Assembly (NCBI RefSeq): GCF_030317145.1
Contig: NZ_JASZYE010000005.1
Location: forward strand, 62,001 to 126,000
Direction: 5' to 3'
Origin: Variovorax flavidus
Lineage (GTDB): Bacteria > Pseudomonadota > Gammaproteobacteria > Burkholderiales > Burkholderiaceae_C
DNA length: 64,000 bases
Below the pieces are notes generated by a model. The model was not told the origin of the DNA. It saw only the letters and a program-made list of their open reading frames with translations, and did no database searches. Positions 52,400 to 61,850 of this stretch are shown piece by piece. Both the position numbers and the translations under genes were made by a program. Every line of letters starts with the position of its first letter. Position 1 is the first letter of the stretch.

Positions 52400-52492
52400 A
52401 CCGCGGAACCGGCTCTGCCGGGCCGCCGGTATTGCCCCCGGTGAGGGGGTGGGCGGCTACTCGAAGTGAGCCAACCTGGGGGAGAGCCTCAT
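52400..52492 (+). repeat. Dispersed intergenic repeat, copy 2
   Basis: 93 nt, same length and orientation as 10411-10503, with about a dozen substitutions. It fills the whole gap between mutY and the dynamin-like gene and reaches the latter's stop codon. Confidence 0.85.
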
Positions 52493-54450
52493 GCCGCACT
52501 GAGTTCACTGCGAGCTGCAGGCACATTCGGCGCCTCGTTGCTCGCGAGCACCGAAGTCAATTCGCCCAGCCGGCGATGCAGTTCGGCCAGATTGGCCTCC
52601 TGCGCGGCGAGTTCGGCCAGGCGCTCGTCGAGATTGCCCGCCGCGCCCTGGATGCGTTCGACCGCTTCGATGCGCTTGGTGAAAGTACGGCGGCGTTCCT
52701 TGAGTTGCGCGTCGAGCTGGGCGCCCGCGCCCTTGCTCCAGCGCTCGACCTCCGTCATGGCCGCCTCGTTGACCACGCGAAGCCGGCTCGCCAGCGCGCG
52801 CACCAGCTTGTCGCAGAAATCCGGCTGCGCCAGCTTGAGCAGGTTGCCCACGCCGAGATAGTGAACGTGGCTGCGCTCGATCTGGGTCAGTTGCTGCTCG
52901 AAGCCCGACAGGTCCGGCTCGGCCGGCGCTTGCAGGGTGAAGCCGTGCTCCGCATTGAGCTGCCGGAAGGTCGCATGCAGCATCGACTGGATCTCGGCGG
53001 TCGTCGCCTGGACTTCGCGCAGGTTGTTGCGCAGCGAATCGAAGGTTTCGCCGTACACCTTGCGCACGTTGAACTTGATGCCGCGCCGCTTGAGGGCTGC
53101 TGCGAGGTGCCCCATGTCCGCCTTGAGCGCAGTGCTGCCGAGCACTGCGTACACCTCGCGCAGCAGCTTGCCCTGCACCGACCTCAAGGCCAGGATGCGG
53201 GTGTTGCTGCCTTCGAATTCGGTCTGTTCCTGCTCGATGCGCGTTCGCATGTGCCGGATGACGGAACCGTTCTTGCCGCGCAAACCCTGCAGTTCGAGCG
53301 CCTGCTCGGACAAGTCGCGCTGGCGAACGTTGAGAATGCGCGCCGCCTCGGTGCGAAGCGACGCGATGCCGGCATCCACGGCCAGCCGCAGCATCGTCTC
53401 GCGCTTGCCGAGCAGGCCCTCACCGAGCACGGCTTCGAGCGCCGGGAGGCGGCTCGCCTGCAGCAGCGGGACATCGCGGCGGATCTTGGCCTGCAATCCC
53501 TTTTGCGCCGAGACCGGCAGCACCTGCGACAGCGGCACGCCGAGCAGGTCGGCGGCGCCCTTGCGCTGGCGCTGGATCTGCGCGTCGACTTGCGCCGGCG
53601 TGCTGAGGATGTCCCACATGGTGTCGATCTTGTTCAGCACCACGATGCGTGTTTCGCTGACGTCGCCCTCGGTCACGAGGTGCTCGCGCCAGATCGAGAG
53701 ATCGGAACGCGTCACGCCGGTGTCGGCACCCAGGATGAACACGACCGCGTGGGCTTGCGGGATCAGGCTCACCGTCAGTTCGGGCTCGGCGCCGATGGCG
53801 TTGAGGCCAGGCGTGTCGAGAATCACCAGCCCCTGTTCGAGCAAGGGGTGCGGCATGTTCAGCACCGCATGGCGCCAGCGGGGAATCTCGACGCGGCCGT
53901 CGGAATCGGGAACAGGGTTGTCGTCGGGCGCGTCGTCGCTCCAGAAGCCCAGCGCACGGGCTTCATCCTTCGGCACCCACCGCACCTCGGCGACCTTGCT
54001 CATCGTCTGCGACAGGTGCTCGGCGTTTTCGACGTCGATCTCGATCTCGGTCCACCGGTCAGGTTCGTCGCGCCAATGCGTGAGCGAATGCGGTTCGAGC
54101 CTGGTTTCGATCGGCAGCAGGCGCAGGCTGGGTGCATACGCGGGGTCGTAGCCCAGTTCGGTCGGGCACATCGTCGTGCGCCCTGCGCTCGCCGGCATGA
54201 TGCGGCGGCCGTACCCTGCAAAGAAGATCGCGTTGATCAGTTCGGACTTGCCGCGCGAGAACTCGGCAACGAAGGCGACCATGACCTTGCTGGTGCGCAG
54301 TTGCGACTCCACGTCGCGCAAACGCTCCGCGACGCTCTGGTTCAGCAGTTCGTTCTCATTCAGCCAGTGCGAAAGCCACTTCAGGCGATGCGCAAAGTTG
54401 CGCCGCCAAGCACCATGCTGGTCGAACTGCTGGTTGAAAGAGGCGGTCAA
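52489..54450 (-). CDS. Dynamin-like GTPase family protein
   Basis: 653 residues. GTPase motifs are G1 AEFSRGKSELINA (about 60-73), a G2-like TTMCPTE, G3 DTPGLNAIG, and G4 NKID. A long helical region with coiled-coil character follows (about 330-640), including VRQRDLSEQALELQGL and an Arg-rich stretch near the end. No clear membrane helix is seen, so it would act as a soluble or peripheral dynamin-like protein. Bacterial relatives act in membrane remodelling or stress tolerance, but the role here is not known. It is read in the same direction as mutY. Confidence 0.82.
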   Translation of the reverse strand: MTASFNQQFDQHGAWRRNFAHRLKWLSHWLNENELLNQSVAERLRDVESQLRTSKVMVAFVAEFSRGKSELINAIFFAGYGRRIMPASAGRTTMCPTELGYDPAYAPSLRLLPIETRLEPHSLTHWRDEPDRWTEIEIDVENAEHLSQTMSKVAEVRWVPKDEARALGFWSDDAPDDNPVPDSDGRVEIPRWRHAVLNMPHPLLEQGLVILDTPGLNAIGAEPELTVSLIPQAHAVVFILGADTGVTRSDLSIWREHLVTEGDVSETRIVVLNKIDTMWDILSTPAQVDAQIQRQRKGAADLLGVPLSQVLPVSAQKGLQAKIRRDVPLLQASRLPALEAVLGEGLLGKRETMLRLAVDAGIASLRTEAARILNVRQRDLSEQALELQGLRGKNGSVIRHMRTRIEQEQTEFEGSNTRILALRSVQGKLLREVYAVLGSTALKADMGHLAAALKRRGIKFNVRKVYGETFDSLRNNLREVQATTAEIQSMLHATFRQLNAEHGFTLQAPAEPDLSGFEQQLTQIERSHVHYLGVGNLLKLAQPDFCDKLVRALASRLRVVNEAAMTEVERWSKGAGAQLDAQLKERRRTFTKRIEAVERIQGAAGNLDERLAELAAQEANLAELHRRLGELTSVLASNEAPNVPAARSELSAA

Positions 54451-54524
54451 TGGGCTAAATGTAAGAGCGGTTTACAAAATATAGCATCGGCATGGCTCTG
54501 ACGCGTCATTCGCCCCAACGGGAT

Positions 54525-55340
54525 TCAGTACTTTTGGCAGTTTGGGCAGAAATATGTGGAACGCTGCCCCTGGCGCACTTGCCGAATGGGCGTTGCGCAC
54601 ACTCTACAGGGCTCTCCGGCGCGGCCATAGACCGTTGCTTCCAATTGAAAGTAGCCGCTTTGCCCGTCGATATTCGAGAAATCGCGCAAGGTGCTGCCGC
54701 CTCGCTCCACGGCCCGCGCCAGGATGTCACGCACCGCCGCATGCAGGCGCGCGGCCCGCGGCCGGCTGATGCGTGAGGCAGACAGCGTTGGCCGAATGCC
54801 GGCGAGAAAGAGCGCCTCCGAGGCGTAGATGTTGCCCACCCCCACCACGACGTCGCCAGCCAGCAGCACCTGCTTGATGGGTGCCGTGCGCCGCCGCAGC
54901 CCCGCGTGGAAGGCGTCCAGGTCGAAGGCATCGCCCAACGGCTCCATGCCCAGCCCGCCGAGCAGCTTGATCGCGAGCGGCGACGCCTCGTCTTCCACGT
55001 AGACCACGGCTCCGAATCGGCGCGGGTCATTCAGGCGCAGGGTGCCCCGGCTGGTGACCAGGTCGAAATGATCGTGCGCGGCAGGCGCCGGCAGTGCGGC
55101 ATCGAAGCGCAAGCTGCCCGACATGCCCAGATGCATCAGCAGCAGGCCTGCGTCCAGGTCGACCAGCAGGTATTTGCCACGGCGCCGGACCGTCTGAACC
55201 GTGCGACCGACGAGTGCGCCCGGTTCGACGGCGAGCGCCCATCGCAGGGGCTTGCCCACGCGCACCGCGTCGATGCGGGCGCCGGCGATGCGATCGGCAA
55301 AACCACGGCGAGTGACTTCGACTTCAGGGAGTTCGGGCAT
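54525..55340 (-). CDS. mutM: Formamidopyrimidine-DNA glycosylase
   Basis: 271 residues. It removes 8-oxoguanine and Fapy lesions and nicks the abasic site. The catalytic N-terminus PELPEVEVTRRG is directly after the initiator Met (ATG 55340). Also present are LMHLGMSGSLR, IGVGNIYASEALF-like VGVGNIYASEALF, and the zinc finger CRVC...CPNC at the C-terminus. Length is normal. A longer frame to 55394 was rejected because Pro1 must follow the Met. Divergent from the TPR gene. Confidence 0.97.
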   Translation of the reverse strand: MPELPEVEVTRRGFADRIAGARIDAVRVGKPLRWALAVEPGALVGRTVQTVRRRGKYLLVDLDAGLLLMHLGMSGSLRFDAALPAPAAHDHFDLVTSRGTLRLNDPRRFGAVVYVEDEASPLAIKLLGGLGMEPLGDAFDLDAFHAGLRRRTAPIKQVLLAGDVVVGVGNIYASEALFLAGIRPTLSASRISRPRAARLHAAVRDILARAVERGGSTLRDFSNIDGQSGYFQLEATVYGRAGEPCRVCATPIRQVRQGQRSTYFCPNCQKY

Positions 55341-55421
55341 GGGAGAAGGCTGACACGAAAACACGCCGGCGCCGAAGCCCCACGCGACCATCATGCAAAA
55401 GCCTTGGATTATTATGGTTCG

Positions 55422-57248
55422 ATGACCTTCCCGCTCCGCCGATCCCGCCTCGCGGCGGCCGCGTTCCTGGCTCTGACGGGGCTTGCCGCCCAGGCACAGA
55501 CTGAACCGCCCGCGCCTGCAGCCCCCACCAGCCCCGCTCCCATCATCGAACCGGCCGCGCCCGCCGTGACGCCGGCCGCGGTGTCGGGCGACACGGACAA
55601 ATCCGAGGCACAGCCCTCCGCCATGACGGCCGAGCTCTTCTACGAAGTGCTCATGGGGGAACTCACCGCTCGATCCGGCGACGCCGGTTCAGGCTACGGC
55701 CTGGTACTGGACGCCGCCCGACGGTCCCGCGACAGCAAGCTTTTCCAGCGCGCCGTCGAGATCGCGCTGCAATCCCGCTCGGGCGATGCCGCGCTGGCCG
55801 CCGCCCGCGCGTGGAAGGAAAGCGTGCCCGATTCCCGCGAGGCACGGCGCTTCGAGTTGCAGATCCTGATCGCCCTGAATCGTATCGGCGAGACCGTCGA
55901 ACCTCTCCGCGCCGAAGTGGCCGCCACGCCGCAGGTGGAGCGGCCTTTTCTCATGGCGGTGATCGCGCGGAACTACGCCCGGGCCACCGACAAGAAGCTG
56001 GCGGCGTCGGTCGTCGAACAGGCACTTGCCGATGACCTCAAGAGCCCTGCCACCGGCGGCGCGGCCTGGGGCACGGTGGGCCGTCTCCGGCTCGCGGCGG
56101 GCGACACGGCGGGCGCGCTCGACGCCGCCATCAAGGGCCAGGAACTGGACCCATCGTCGGACGGCCCGGCGATGCTGGCGCTGGAGTTGATGGACCCCAG
56201 CCAACCCTTGGCAGAACCTATCGTCAAGCGCTACCTGGCCGGTCCGAAGGTCCAGCCCGAAATGCGCATGGCCTATGCGCGCGTACTGGTCGAAGGCCGC
56301 CGCTACTCGGAAGCGTCCGCCGAACTGGCGTCGCTTACCGTGGCCCGCCCCGAGCTGCCCGAACCCTGGCTGCTGCTCGGCAGCCTGCAGGCGCAGGCGC
56401 GCCAGGATGCGGCAGCCGAAGCGTCGCTCAGGCGCTACATGTCGCTTGCCAGCTCGCAACGCGACCCGGACGCCCAGGAACGCGGGCTGACCCAGGCCTA
56501 TCTGCTGATGGCCCAGCTGTCGGAGCGCCGGAAGGACTTCGCGGGCGCAGACGCCTGGCTGGCCCGCATCGACAACACGGATGATCTGGTCGTCGCCCAG
56601 GTGCGCCGTGCCGCGCTGCTCGCCCGGCAAGGCAAGCTGCCGCAAGCGCGCGAACTCATCCGCAGCCTGCCCGAGCGCACGGCGGACGAAAAGAAGCAGA
56701 AGTTCCTGGCCGAAGTCCAGTTGCTGCGCGACGCCAAGCAGTACCAGGCGGCTTTCGACATGCTGGCGCAGGCCAGCGTGGCCGCGCCCACCGACACCGA
56801 CTTGATCTACGACCAGGCCATGGTCGCCGAGAAACTCAACCGCCTGGATGAAATGGAGCGCCTGCTGCGCCGCCTGATCGAGCTCAAGCCCGACAACCAG
56901 AACGCCTACAACGCCCTCGGCTACTCGTTCGCCGATCGCAAGGTGCGCCTGGAAGAGGCGCGCACGCTGATCCAGAAGGCCGTGCAACTCGCACCCGATG
57001 ATCCGTTCATCGCGGACAGCCTGGGCTGGGTCGAGTACCGGCTCGGCAACACAGGCGAAGCGATGCGCATCCTGGAAGACGCCTACAGGCGCCGGCCGGA
57101 TCCGGAGATCGGCGCGCACCTGGGCGAGGTCCTGTGGGCAACCGGCCAGCGCGACCGCGCCATGACCATCTGGAAAGAAGCGTCCCTGGCCGATGCAGAC
57201 AACGAGACGCTGCAGGAAACGCTCAAGCGCCTGCGCGTGAAACTTTGA
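55422..57248 (+). CDS. Exported TPR-repeat protein
   Basis: 608 residues. A signal peptide (about 1-25, ending AAQAQT) is followed by an Ala/Pro-rich linker to about 65. The remainder is a helical repeat array with recognisable TPR units, the clearest being NAYNALGYSFADRKVRLEEA and SLGWVEYRLGNTGEAM near the C-terminus. It is probably periplasmic or outer-membrane associated. It is the first gene of an operon with lolB and ispE, and its TGA overlaps the lolB start. This gene arrangement is common in Burkholderiales, but the protein itself has no assigned role. Confidence 0.85.
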   Translation: MTFPLRRSRLAAAAFLALTGLAAQAQTEPPAPAAPTSPAPIIEPAAPAVTPAAVSGDTDKSEAQPSAMTAELFYEVLMGELTARSGDAGSGYGLVLDAARRSRDSKLFQRAVEIALQSRSGDAALAAARAWKESVPDSREARRFELQILIALNRIGETVEPLRAEVAATPQVERPFLMAVIARNYARATDKKLAASVVEQALADDLKSPATGGAAWGTVGRLRLAAGDTAGALDAAIKGQELDPSSDGPAMLALELMDPSQPLAEPIVKRYLAGPKVQPEMRMAYARVLVEGRRYSEASAELASLTVARPELPEPWLLLGSLQAQARQDAAAEASLRRYMSLASSQRDPDAQERGLTQAYLLMAQLSERRKDFAGADAWLARIDNTDDLVVAQVRRAALLARQGKLPQARELIRSLPERTADEKKQKFLAEVQLLRDAKQYQAAFDMLAQASVAAPTDTDLIYDQAMVAEKLNRLDEMERLLRRLIELKPDNQNAYNALGYSFADRKVRLEEARTLIQKAVQLAPDDPFIADSLGWVEYRLGNTGEAMRILEDAYRRRPDPEIGAHLGEVLWATGQRDRAMTIWKEASLADADNETLQETLKRLRVKL

Positions 57249-57745
57249 ATCGCCGCCTGGCACTGGCAGCGGGCTGTGCCGGTGCATTGCTGGCTGCGGG
57301 CTGCGCCAGCACCGGCAGCCCGACCAGGCCGATCGGCGCAGACGCCGTCGAGGCATGGAGCGGCCGCCTTTCGCTGCGCGTCGACAGCCAGCCCGTACAG
57401 ACTTTTTCGGCGCTTTTCGAACTGCGCGGCGCACCGCAAGCCGGCGATCTCACGCTCACCAGCCCGATCGGCAGCACACTGGCGCAGCTCCACTGGGCGC
57501 CCGGCGAAGCACTGCTCAAGAATGGCCGTGAGACGCGGCGCTTCGATTCGGTCGATGCCCTGATCGAGGCCGCCACGGGCGCCGCCATACCGGTCGGTGC
57601 ACTGTTCGCATGGCTGGCCGGCCGCGACGAACGCGTGCCCGGCTGGCGTCCGGATCTCTCCCAGGTCGGCACCGGACGTCTGCAGGCGACCCGCGAGTCG
57701 CCCGAGCCTCGGGCCGATCTGCGCATCGTGTTCGAACGCGCATGA
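57245..57745 (+). CDS. lolB: Outer-membrane lipoprotein insertion factor LolB
   Basis: 166 residues. It receives lipoproteins from LolA and inserts them in the outer membrane. The lipobox is LLAAGCAS, with Cys at about 20. The mature domain has WSGRLSLRV and LTSPIGSTLAQLHW of the LolA/LolB fold, and an R..G..... LPDL-like W RPDLSQVG end. Start is TTG at 57245, overlapping the upstream stop (TTGA); no ATG fits the lipoprotein signal. Its TGA overlaps the ispE ATG. Confidence 0.87.
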   Translation: MNRRLALAAGCAGALLAAGCASTGSPTRPIGADAVEAWSGRLSLRVDSQPVQTFSALFELRGAPQAGDLTLTSPIGSTLAQLHWAPGEALLKNGRETRRFDSVDALIEAATGAAIPVGALFAWLAGRDERVPGWRPDLSQVGTGRLQATRESPEPRADLRIVFERA

Positions 57746-58602
57746 AGGCGATCTACGACCTCCCGGCTCCGGCCAAGCTCAACCTCTTCCTGCACATCAC
57801 CGGCCGGCGGGCGGATGGGTATCACCTGCTGCAGTCGGTGTTCATGCTGATCGACTGGTGCGACACGCTGCACGTCGAGCGGCGCGACGACGGAATCATC
57901 TCGCGCGAGGACCTGACGACAGAACTCCCCGCGGACGACCTGATCGTGCGCGCCGCCAAGGCGCTGCAAGACTTTGCGAAGACGACTCAGGGCGCGCACA
58001 TCGGGATCGCCAAGCACGTGCCAGCCCAGGCGGGCATGGGGGGCGGCTCCTCCGACGCGGCGACCTGTCTTCTGGCCCTGAACCGGCTGTGGGACCTGAA
58101 TCTGCCTCTGCAAAAGCTCGAGGAGATCGGCCTCCAACTCGGCGCCGACGTTCCGTTCTTCCTGCGTGGACAGAATGCATGGGTGGAAGGAATCGGCGAG
58201 AAAATCACGCCCATCACCCTGCCAGCCGGGCGCTTCGCCGTCGTGAAACCACCCGCCGGACTCGATACCCGACTGATTTTTTCGGCAGATGATCTCCAAC
58301 GGTCAACTCCCACTGCTATAATCTCGGGCTTTGCTGCATACAGCGAAGCGGAAGTTTCAGGTTTTCGCTTTGACTTCGGTCATAACGACCTGCAGCCGGT
58401 TGCGCAGCGGCTCTGCCCCGCGGTCACCGAAGCCATCGAATGGCTCGGTCACCAAGGACTCAGTGCCCGCATGACTGGTTCAGGAAGTTCGGTGTTTGCG
58501 ACAATGCCGCACGAAGCGGAATTGGCCGATGCCCCTCAGGGCTGGCAGGTTCGCAAGTGCAGCAACTTGGCTGTTCATCCCCTCGTGGGCTGGGCAGCCT
58601 AG
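57742..58602 (+). CDS. ispE: 4-diphosphocytidyl-2-C-methyl-D-erythritol kinase
   Basis: 286 residues, GHMP kinase family, in the MEP pathway to isopentenyl diphosphate. Motifs: PAPAKLNLFLHITGRRADGYH at the N-terminus, the ATP-binding VPAQAGMGGGSSDAA in the middle and a C-terminal ARMTGSGSSVFA. It supplies the C5 precursor that the isoprenyl synthase at 38.9 kb would consume, although the two loci are 19 kb apart. Coupled to lolB. Confidence 0.97.
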   Translation: MKAIYDLPAPAKLNLFLHITGRRADGYHLLQSVFMLIDWCDTLHVERRDDGIISREDLTTELPADDLIVRAAKALQDFAKTTQGAHIGIAKHVPAQAGMGGGSSDAATCLLALNRLWDLNLPLQKLEEIGLQLGADVPFFLRGQNAWVEGIGEKITPITLPAGRFAVVKPPAGLDTRLIFSADDLQRSTPTAIISGFAAYSEAEVSGFRFDFGHNDLQPVAQRLCPAVTEAIEWLGHQGLSARMTGSGSSVFATMPHEAELADAPQGWQVRKCSNLAVHPLVGWAA

Positions 58603-58669
58603 ATAATCAGAGCGCTCTGCGGTCTGATGCGACATATATCGGTTGATGACATTGGTCATCGACCCGTGT

Positions 58670-58746
58670 AGGGGAGTCGCCAAGCTGGTTAAGGCACTGG
58701 ATTTTGATTCCAGCATGCAAAGGTTCGAATCCTTTCTCCCCTGCCA
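58670..58746 (+). tRNA. tRNA-Gln (anticodon UUG)
   Basis: 77 nt. Acceptor AGGGGAG/CTCCCCT, D-arm with GCCAAGCTGGTTAAGGC, anticodon stem CTGGA/TCCAG with loop TTTTGAT (UUG), T-loop TTCGAAT and encoded CCA. It precedes prs by about 80 bp. Confidence 0.96.
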
Positions 58747-58823
58747 AATCTTCATTCAAGAGATTTTTGGCGGCTCCTTCAAGAGCCATTTCGCATTGCC
58801 GGATGCACTTTGCCGGGACGCTC

Positions 58824-59801
58824 ATGCAGGCTGCTCACAACCCTGATTTCATGGTTTTCACCGGCAATGCCAATCCTGGCCTTGCCGCGGAAATTTCGCA
58901 GCACCTGGGCACTTCGCTCGGTGCCGCCCGTGTCGGTCGCTTCTCTGACGGCGAAGTCACCGTCGAGATCAACCAGAACGTCCGGGCGCGCGATGTGTTC
59001 GTCGTGCAGTCGACCTGCGCGCCGACCAACGAAAACCTGATGGAACTGCTCATCATGGTCGACGCGCTCAAGCGCGCCTCGGCCGAGCGCATCAGTGCCG
59101 TGATCCCCTATTTCGGCTATGCGCGCCAGGATCGCCGCCCCCGTTCCAGCCGGGTGCCGATCTCCGCCAAGGTGGTCGCCAATCTTCTCGAAACGGTGGG
59201 CGTGGCCCGCGTGCTGACGATGGACCTGCACGCCGACCAGATCCAGGGTTTCTTCGACATTCCCGTCGACAACATCTATGCGTCGCCGGTGCTGCTGGGC
59301 GATCTGCGCCAGAAGAACTACGAAGACCTGATCGTGGTCTCGCCCGACGTCGGCGGCGTGGTTCGTGCCCGCGCACTGGCCAAGCAACTGAATTGCGACC
59401 TCGCGATCATCGACAAGCGCCGTCCGCGCGCCAACGTGAGCGAAGTCATGCACGTCATCGGCGAGATCGACGGCCGCAACTGCGTGATCATGGACGACAT
59501 GATCGACACGGCCGGCACGCTGGTCAAAGCGGCCGAAGTGCTGAAGGAACGCGGTGCCAAGAAGGTGTACGCCTATTGCACGCACCCGATCTTCTCGGGT
59601 CCCGCCATCGAGCGGATCGCCCAGGGGTCCGCGCTCGACGAGGTGGTCGTGACCGACACGATCCCGCTGAGCGCCAGCGCGACAGGCTGCGGAAAGATCC
59701 GCCAACTCTCCGTGGCACCGCTGATCGCAGAGACGATCCAGCGCATCGCCAAGGGCGAGTCGGTCATGAGTTTGTTCTCGGACCAGGAAAACCTCTTCTG
59801 A
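58824..59801 (+). CDS. prs: Ribose-phosphate pyrophosphokinase
   Basis: 325 residues. It makes PRPP from ribose 5-phosphate and ATP for nucleotide, His and Trp synthesis. Key segments are FSDGEVTVEINQNVRARDVF, the metal/ATP site TMDLHADQIQGFFDIPVDNI, and the PRPP-binding loop VIMDDMIDTAGTLVKAA. The ATG at 58824 gives the usual N-terminus; 58803 is an alternative. First of prs-rplY-pth, a widely conserved order. Confidence 0.95.
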   Translation: MQAAHNPDFMVFTGNANPGLAAEISQHLGTSLGAARVGRFSDGEVTVEINQNVRARDVFVVQSTCAPTNENLMELLIMVDALKRASAERISAVIPYFGYARQDRRPRSSRVPISAKVVANLLETVGVARVLTMDLHADQIQGFFDIPVDNIYASPVLLGDLRQKNYEDLIVVSPDVGGVVRARALAKQLNCDLAIIDKRRPRANVSEVMHVIGEIDGRNCVIMDDMIDTAGTLVKAAEVLKERGAKKVYAYCTHPIFSGPAIERIAQGSALDEVVVTDTIPLSASATGCGKIRQLSVAPLIAETIQRIAKGESVMSLFSDQENLF

Positions 59802-59826
59802 GGTTTCGCCTTTCGAGCAAAAAGCC

Positions 59827-59851
59827 GGGCTTCCTTCGCGAAGCCCATTTT
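59827..59851 (+). terminator. Possible weak terminator between prs and rplY
   Basis: Stem GGGCTTC / GAAGCCC (7 bp) with a 6-base loop, followed by ATTTTG. It lies 25 bp after prs and may reduce, rather than stop, read-through into rplY. Confidence 0.55.
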
Positions 59852-59898
59852 GAAACCGGAGTCGCACTGGTCGCGGTCGACTTCCACAGGAGCCAGTT

Positions 59899-60555
59899 AT
59901 GAAATTCGTCGCTTTTGAGCGCGCAAAGCAGGGCACGGGTGCGAGCCGCCGTCTCCGCATCTCGGGCAAGACGCCCGGTATCGTCTACGGTGGCGAAGGC
60001 CAGCCCCAGCTGATCGAGATCGATCACAACGCGCTGTGGCACGCCCTCAAGAAGGAAGCCTTCCACTCGTCCATCCTCGAGATGGAACTCGCCGGCAACA
60101 CCACGAAGGTGCTGCTCCGTGACGTGCAATACCACCCGTTCCGTCAGCTCGTGCAGCACATCGACTTCCAACGCGTCGACGCCCGCACCCGCATGACCGT
60201 CAAGGTGCCGCTGCACTTCAAGGGTGAAGAAGAGTCCGTGGCCGTCAAGCTCGACCACAACCTCGTGAACCACGTGATGAACGAACTCGAAGTCAGCTGC
60301 CTGCCGGCCGACCTCCCCGAGTTCATCGAAGTCGACCTCTCGGGCCTGACCAAGAACGCCACCATCCACGTCAACGACATCAAGCTCCCCAAGGGCCTGA
60401 AGTACGTGAGCCACGGCAAGGGCAACCCCGTTGTCGTCTCGGCCGTGTCCCCGCTGGTCGCCGAAGAAACGGCTGCAGCCGAAGGCGCCCCCGCCGAAGG
60501 TGCTGCCCCCGCAGCAGCCAAGGCCGACGCCAAGGCCCCCGCCAAGAAGAAGTAA
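59899..60555 (+). CDS. rplY: 50S ribosomal protein L25 (Ctc form)
   Basis: 218 residues, the long form with the extra C-terminal beta domain, as in the general-stress protein Ctc. It binds 5S rRNA. Recognisable parts are GTGASRRLRISGKTPGIVYGG, VLLRDVQYHPFRQLVQHIDF and LPKGLKYVSHGKGNPVV. The tail (about 190-218) is Ala/Lys/Pro-rich. CAGGAG stands upstream of the ATG. A strong terminator follows. Confidence 0.96.
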   Translation: MKFVAFERAKQGTGASRRLRISGKTPGIVYGGEGQPQLIEIDHNALWHALKKEAFHSSILEMELAGNTTKVLLRDVQYHPFRQLVQHIDFQRVDARTRMTVKVPLHFKGEEESVAVKLDHNLVNHVMNELEVSCLPADLPEFIEVDLSGLTKNATIHVNDIKLPKGLKYVSHGKGNPVVVSAVSPLVAEETAAAEGAPAEGAAPAAAKADAKAPAKKK

Positions 60556-60574
60556 TCAGCTTCGCCTTGCCCAG

Positions 60575-60602
60575 AACGGCCCGCCCAGTGCGGGCCGTTT
60601 TC
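60575..60602 (+). terminator. Rho-independent terminator after rplY
   Basis: Perfect 10-bp stem AACGGCCCGC / GCGGGCCGTT, loop CCAGT, then TTTTC. It lies 20 bp past the rplY stop and just before a dispersed repeat copy. Confidence 0.88.
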
Positions 60603-60611
60603 ATTGGGGGC

Positions 60612-60699
60612 CACCGCGCCCGGCCGCCCGAAGCGGCCGGCCCGCCCCCGGCAGGGGGTAGGCGCACCGACACGAAGTGCGGGAAGCCTGGGGGCGAGC
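60612..60699 (+). repeat. Dispersed intergenic repeat, copy 3 (diverged 5' half)
   Basis: The second half (60644-60699) matches copies 1 and 2: CCCCCGGCAGGGGG, an AGGCG run, CACGAAGTG and AAGCCTGGGGGCGAGC. The first half differs but keeps a GC-rich inverted repeat (CGGCCGCCCGAAGCGGCCG). It ends 18 bases before the pth start. Confidence 0.75.
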
Positions 60700-60717
60700 A
60701 ACAAATATGATCCTTCC

Positions 60718-61350
60718 ATGATCAAGCTGTTTGTGGGCCTCGGAAATCCAGGCCCGGAATACGAAGCCACGCGACACAACGCGGGCTTCTGGTGGATCGA
60801 CGCGCTCGCGCGCGATCTCAAGCTCACCCTGTCGCCCGAGCGGTCCTACCACGGCCTGGTGGCGCGCACGCAGGTTGGCGGCAAGCCCCTGTGGCTGCTC
60901 GAGCCGCAGACTTTCATGAACCTCTCGGGCAAATCGGTCGCGGCGCTGGCGCGCTTCTTCAAGATCGAACCGCAGGAAATCCTGGTGGCGCACGATGAAC
61001 TCGACGTGGTTCCGGGCCAGGCCAAGCTGAAGCTCGGCGGCAGCCACGCCGGTCACAACGGCTTGCGCGACATCCACGCCCAACTCGGCACGGCCGACTA
61101 CTGGCGCCTGCGCCTGGGCATCGGCCACCCCGGCGTGAAGTCGGAGGTCGTCAGCTGGGTGCTGAAGAAGCCTCTCAAGGAACAACGCGAGGCGATCGAC
61201 GATGCGATCACCCGCACCCTGCACGCCTTCCCGGCGCTGTTGGCCGGAGAGATGGACAAGGCGACATTGCTCATCCACACGAGCAAGCCGCCGCGGCCCA
61301 AACCACCGAGGCGCGAGCCCGGCGAGGGGGACGCACCCGCCGCGGGCTAG
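60718..61350 (+). CDS. pth: Peptidyl-tRNA hydrolase
   Basis: 210 residues. Frees tRNA from stalled peptidyl-tRNA. It has the N-terminal IKLFVGLGNPGPEYEATRHNAGF with the catalytic His, PQTFMNLSG, and the second signature LGGSHAGHNGLRDI. The last 20 residues are an unconserved Pro/Arg tail. The ATG at 60718 is the family start; the frame is open upstream through the repeat. Confidence 0.96.
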   Translation: MIKLFVGLGNPGPEYEATRHNAGFWWIDALARDLKLTLSPERSYHGLVARTQVGGKPLWLLEPQTFMNLSGKSVAALARFFKIEPQEILVAHDELDVVPGQAKLKLGGSHAGHNGLRDIHAQLGTADYWRLRLGIGHPGVKSEVVSWVLKKPLKEQREAIDDAITRTLHAFPALLAGEMDKATLLIHTSKPPRPKPPRREPGEGDAPAAG

Positions 61351-61382
61351 CGGAAGAGAAAGAAGTAAGGGGAGCTAGAAAA

Positions 61383-61850
61383 ATGAGACTGTCACACTCA
61401 CGAATCGCAGCAAGGAGCGCCATCTTCATGGCGGGCGCCTGCCTTCAATGGGCCGCTCTCGCCGCCGGGAGCGGCCATGGAACCTGGCGCTGCGGCAACA
61501 CCTACACCGACCGCCCCTGCGAAGGCGGCAAGGCGGTGAATCTCGAAGATGCGCGCCATGCCGATCAGCGGCGCGATGCCGACCAGACGACCCGCGACGT
61601 CCGAGCTGCGGCCGATCGCATGGAGCGGGAGCGTCTGCACCTGGAGTCCATCAGTGCTCGCAGGCAGGCTTCGTTGATCGACAACAAGCCGCAGCCAAGA
61701 GCGGCAACGCCATCGCATCGGGACGCGAACGGCATTTACAAGCTGAAGAAGAGGCAGAAGGACCCGGTCTACGTCAGCAGGCAAGACCCGGCTTCACCGC
61801 CGAAGAAGAAGTCTTCCAAATCCGGCGACCGGGCCCCGGAGAAAAGCTAG
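61383..61850 (+). CDS. Exported small basic protein, DUF4124-like
   Basis: 155 residues. A signal peptide (about 1-28, ending ALAAG) precedes WRCGNTYTDRPCEGGKAV, where two Cys in a C.N.Y.D.PC pattern recall the DUF4124 domain of exported proteobacterial proteins. A charged helix rich in Arg, Asp and Gln follows (about 55-95), then a Lys/Pro-rich tail. Function is not known to me. It converges with the ferredoxin gene, overlapping it by 4 bp. Confidence 0.7.
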   Translation: MRLSHSRIAARSAIFMAGACLQWAALAAGSGHGTWRCGNTYTDRPCEGGKAVNLEDARHADQRRDADQTTRDVRAAADRMERERLHLESISARRQASLIDNKPQPRAATPSHRDANGIYKLKKRQKDPVYVSRQDPASPPKKKSSKSGDRAPEKS